A stretch of DNA of 7,456 nucleotides from Fusobacteriaceae bacterium UBA2433 (lineage in GTDB: Bacteria > Fusobacteriota > Fusobacteriia > Fusobacteriales > Fusobacteriaceae), in the NCBI GenBank assembly GCA_002342785.1, contig DDQV01000103.1:1-7456 (forward strand), in the 5' to 3' direction. A program made the translations under genes and the position numbers. Below, piece by piece: positions 5,772 through 7,456 of the stretch (position 1 is the stretch's first letter; every line of letters starts with the position of its first letter). The notes below the pieces were generated by a model. It made no database searches. It was given only the letters and a program-made list of their open reading frames with translations, and was not told where the DNA came from.

Positions 5772-6227
5772 TTGAAAGGAAGAGCTTATTTAAAGCATGA
5801 TTATTTGGGGATTGTTGAGATAGTAGAAGAGGTAGATGGAATAAGTAGTATCTCTTTTTTAGACGAAAAAAAAGGTCCAGAGATATTTAGTGTTGAAGTA
5901 ATAAAATGTAAAAAAGAGATAGAGGAATATTTTGAAAAAAAGAGAACAAAATTTACTATAAAAATTAATTTTAAAGAAGGAACAAAATTTCAAAGATCAT
6001 GTTGGGAAGCGATGTACGATATCCCTTATGGAAAAACTATCTCTTATTCAGAAGAAGCGATAGCAATTAATAATCCTAAAGCTGTGAGAGCTGTAGGAGG
6101 AGCAAATGGAAAAAATCCGATTTCTATTGTTGTTCCTTGACATAGAGTAATAGGTAAGTCGGGTAAACTTACAGGATTTGGTTCTGGTATTTGGAGGAAG
6201 GAATATCTTTTAAATTTAGAAAAATAA
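5772..6227 (+). CDS. ogt: Methylated-DNA--[protein]-cysteine methyltransferase, predicted selenoprotein (Sec at residue 123)
   Basis: Repairs O6-alkylguanine in DNA by moving the alkyl group irreversibly to one active-site residue of the protein. Reading TGA (6138-6140) as selenocysteine gives 151 residues, a normal Ogt length. Residues 1-65 form the variable N-terminal domain. The DNA-binding/catalytic domain then runs TKFQRSCWEAMYDIPYGKTI (71-90), KAVRAVGGANGKNPI (103-117), and VVP-Sec-HRVIGKSGKLTG (120-135), ending WRKEYLLNLEK. By alignment to human MGMT the key residues are all present: Tyr92 (Tyr114), Arg106 finger (Arg128), Asn115 (Asn137), Sec123 in place of Cys145, His124 (His146) and Glu144 (Glu172). 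Only the acceptor codon is unusual. The 29 codons after TGA are intact and conserved up to TAA. Start is TTG, with GGAGGTGG at 5760-5767. A stop mutation in a decaying gene is possible but poorly supported. Without Sec insertion a 122-residue product without the acceptor would result. Confidence 0.85.
6138..6172 (+). promoter_or_regulatory. Predicted bacterial SECIS element with its UGA codon
   Basis: Thirteen bases after the in-frame UGA (6138-6140), GUAAGU (6154-6159) pairs perfectly with ACUUAC (6167-6172) around a seven-base loop, CGGGUAA. The loop begins 19 bases after the UGA, and its second base is G. Both points agree with the bacterial SECIS rules known from SelB-dependent genes: an apical loop about 16-37 bases downstream, with a G among the first two loop bases. 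A weak lower stem, AAU (6149-6151) with AUU (6176-6178), may extend it across an internal loop. The element lies in coding sequence, in the conserved GKSGKLTG segment, so its sequence is under double constraint. Read by eye without a folding program. Confidence 0.72.
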
Positions 6228-6260
6228 AAAACTAAAAGTAAAAAAATTTAAATAAAACCA

Positions 6261-6296
6261 AAGGGGGGAATCAGTAAAATTAATGATTCCCTTTTT
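6261..6296. terminator. Bidirectional intrinsic terminator between convergent genes
   Basis: AAGGGGGGAATCA (6261-6273) pairs with TGATTCCCTTTTT (6284-6296) over 13 positions, with three G-U pairs in the lower part, around a ten-base loop. On the plus strand the 3' arm ends in a T tract, terminating the 5340-6227 operon. On the minus strand the hairpin is followed by a T-rich stretch, terminating the ABC ATPase gene that ends at 6299. The distance from the ogt TAA (6227) to the hairpin is 33 bases, consistent with the full-length ogt frame being the transcribed unit. Confidence 0.85.
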
Positions 6297-6298
6297 AG

Positions 6299-7432
6299 TT
6301 ATTTTGTATTGAGAATAGATATATTTTCCTCTGTTTCATAATCAAATATATGACATTTTTCCATATCAAACCAAAAACTATAATTTTTTCCATTTTTTGT
6401 TTCTTTCACATTTTCAGAATTTAATCGAGCAGAGTATTGATTTTTATCTATTGTAAAGTGGACAAATTCTTCATTTCCCATTTGTTCTACAATGGAGATA
6501 TTTCCAGTTACATATTTTTCTTTTCCTGGATGTGTTTCGTGAGATCCAATATGTTCTGGTCTTATTCCAAACCAAACTTTTTTTCCAACATAACTTCTTA
6601 CTTTATCTGATTTTTCTTTAGGAAGATGTAAGATAGTTTCTCCTATTTTTATGGCAACTTTTTCTTTATCTAAAAATAATTCAAAAGGAATAATATTCAT
6701 TGAAGGAGATCCAATAAATCCTGCAACAAATTTATTTTTTGGTTTATTATATAGATTGATCGGAGTATCCACTTGTTTAATTACGCCATATTCTAATACA
6801 CAAATTCTATTACCCATAGTCATAGCTTCTACTTGATCATGTGTGACATAGATCATAGTAGCAGGTTGTCCAGTATCTTTTAATTCTTGGTGTAATTGAG
6901 TTATTCTAACTCTCATAGAGACTCTTAATTTAGCATCTAAATTTGATAAAGGTTCATCGAATAAAAAAACTTCAGGTTTTCTTACGATAGCTCTTCCCAC
7001 TGCAACTCTTTGTCTTTGTCCACCAGACATCTCCTTTGGTTTTCTATCGAGGAGATCAGTTATCTCTAATTTTACAGCTGCATCTCTTACTCTTTTATCT
7101 ATCTCATCCTTGGGTAATTTTTGTAATTTGAGACCAAATGCCATATTTTCATAACAAGTCATGTGGGGATAGAGTGCATAATTTTGAAATACCATTGCGA
7201 TCCCTCTATCTTTAGGAGGAAGATCATTGACTACTTTATCTCCTATGATTATCTCTCCATTTGTAATATCTTCTAATCCAGCAATCATCCTAAGAGTTGT
7301 AGATTTTGCACAACCAGATGGACCTACAAATACCATAAACTCTCCATCTTTAATATCTAAATCTATTCCATGGACTGCTTTAAATCCATTTGGATATATT
7401 TTTTCTACTTTTTTTAATTTTACTATTGCCAT
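6299..7432 (-). CDS. Carbohydrate ABC transporter ATP-binding protein, MsmK/UgpC/MalK type
   Basis: ATPase subunit that powers an ABC importer for sugars or glycerol-3-phosphate from the inner face of the membrane. The 377 residues fit the CUT1 ATPase group. Motifs in order: Walker A GPSGCAKST (37-45), Q-loop Q83 in VFQNYALYPHM, signature MSGGQRQR (135-142), Walker B VFLFDEP (155-161), D-loop SNLD (163-166) and H-loop H198 in YVTHDQVEAMT. A C-terminal OB/TOBE regulatory domain follows from about residue 235, with VWFGIRPEHI, the hallmark of this subgroup. The Walker A glycine before the lysine is alanine (A42, codon GCA). The AAGGA ribosome binding site (7438-7442) is five bases before the ATG. 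No permease or binding-protein gene is in the window. It may be a shared ATPase serving several importers, as MsmK/MsmX do in Firmicutes, or belong to an operon beyond 7456. The substrate cannot be told, so no symbol is given. Confidence 0.93.
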   Translation of the reverse strand: MAIVKLKKVEKIYPNGFKAVHGIDLDIKDGEFMVFVGPSGCAKSTTLRMIAGLEDITNGEIIIGDKVVNDLPPKDRGIAMVFQNYALYPHMTCYENMAFGLKLQKLPKDEIDKRVRDAAVKLEITDLLDRKPKEMSGGQRQRVAVGRAIVRKPEVFLFDEPLSNLDAKLRVSMRVRITQLHQELKDTGQPATMIYVTHDQVEAMTMGNRICVLEYGVIKQVDTPINLYNKPKNKFVAGFIGSPSMNIIPFELFLDKEKVAIKIGETILHLPKEKSDKVRSYVGKKVWFGIRPEHIGSHETHPGKEKYVTGNISIVEQMGNEEFVHFTIDKNQYSARLNSENVKETKNGKNYSFWFDMEKCHIFDYETEENISILNTK

Positions 7433-7456
7433 TTTTATCCTTGTATGATAAGTATA

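Noticed and set aside
5241..6126. 13-base direct repeat AAAAATCCGATTT at 5241-5253 and 6114-6126
   Set aside because: The second copy encodes the conserved KNPI segment of Ogt; in such A/T-rich DNA the match is most likely coincidence.
5772..6140. ogt as a gene ending at the TGA (122 residues) or as a pseudogene
   Set aside because: Ending there removes the acceptor residue and the conserved C-terminus, while 29 further codons stay open and conserved with all other catalytic residues present. A decaying gene would be expected to show other lesions. A recent single nonsense mutation cannot be fully excluded.
6138..6140. UGA reassigned to Trp or Gly across the genome
   Set aside because: Other genes in the window use UGG for Trp, have no internal TGA and use TGA as a true stop (ilvB, leader peptide). 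Trp or Gly at the acceptor site would also inactivate the enzyme.
7443..7456. Possible -10 box TATACT just upstream of the ABC ATPase gene on the minus strand
   Set aside because: It sits at the very edge of the window, so no -35 can be examined, and the gene could equally be internal to an operon extending beyond the window.

Overview
This is a strongly AT-rich bacterial window with strong AGGAGG-type ribosome binding sites and tightly packed operons. Gene content and protein style fit a low-GC anaerobe. I lean towards Fusobacteriota over Clostridia, but this is an inference without a phylogenetic marker. UGG is used for Trp throughout, and UGA and UAA both serve as ordinary stops elsewhere, so the genetic code looks standard.

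Positions 1-5190, minus strand, hold a branched-chain amino acid biosynthesis operon. Reading with transcription: a promoter (about 5187-5159), a short leader peptide gene with a dense Ile/Leu codon run (5125-4997), an intrinsic terminator acting as attenuator (4955-4919), then ilvE (4888-3971), ilvD (3936-2272), ilvB (2240-531) and ilvN (534-49, overlapping ilvB by 4 bases). The first seven codons of another gene, with its own good ribosome binding site, follow at 21-1. Together these genes supply acetohydroxyacid synthase (both subunits), dihydroxyacid dehydratase and the branched-chain aminotransferase. Only the IlvC step is missing from the window. The leader peptide and the terminator with its alternative pairing form a complete-looking ribosome-mediated attenuator, so the operon is probably controlled by charged tRNA-Ile/Leu.

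Positions 5190-6300, plus strand, diverge from the ilv operon. A 131-residue acidic, helical protein of unknown function (5340-5735) is followed after 36 bases by an O6-methylguanine-DNA methyltransferase gene (5772-6227). Its reading frame is interrupted by one TGA exactly at the codon for the methyl-accepting cysteine of the PCHRV motif. The frame continues perfectly for the whole conserved C-terminus, and a stem-loop with bacterial SECIS geometry starts 13 bases after the TGA. The best reading is a selenoprotein: a DNA repair suicide methyltransferase that uses selenocysteine as its acceptor. This is the most notable item in the window.

Positions 6261-7456: a hairpin that can terminate in both directions separates the methyltransferase gene from a convergent gene for an MsmK/UgpC-type sugar ABC transporter ATPase (7432-6299, minus strand). 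The sequence ends just upstream of that gene.
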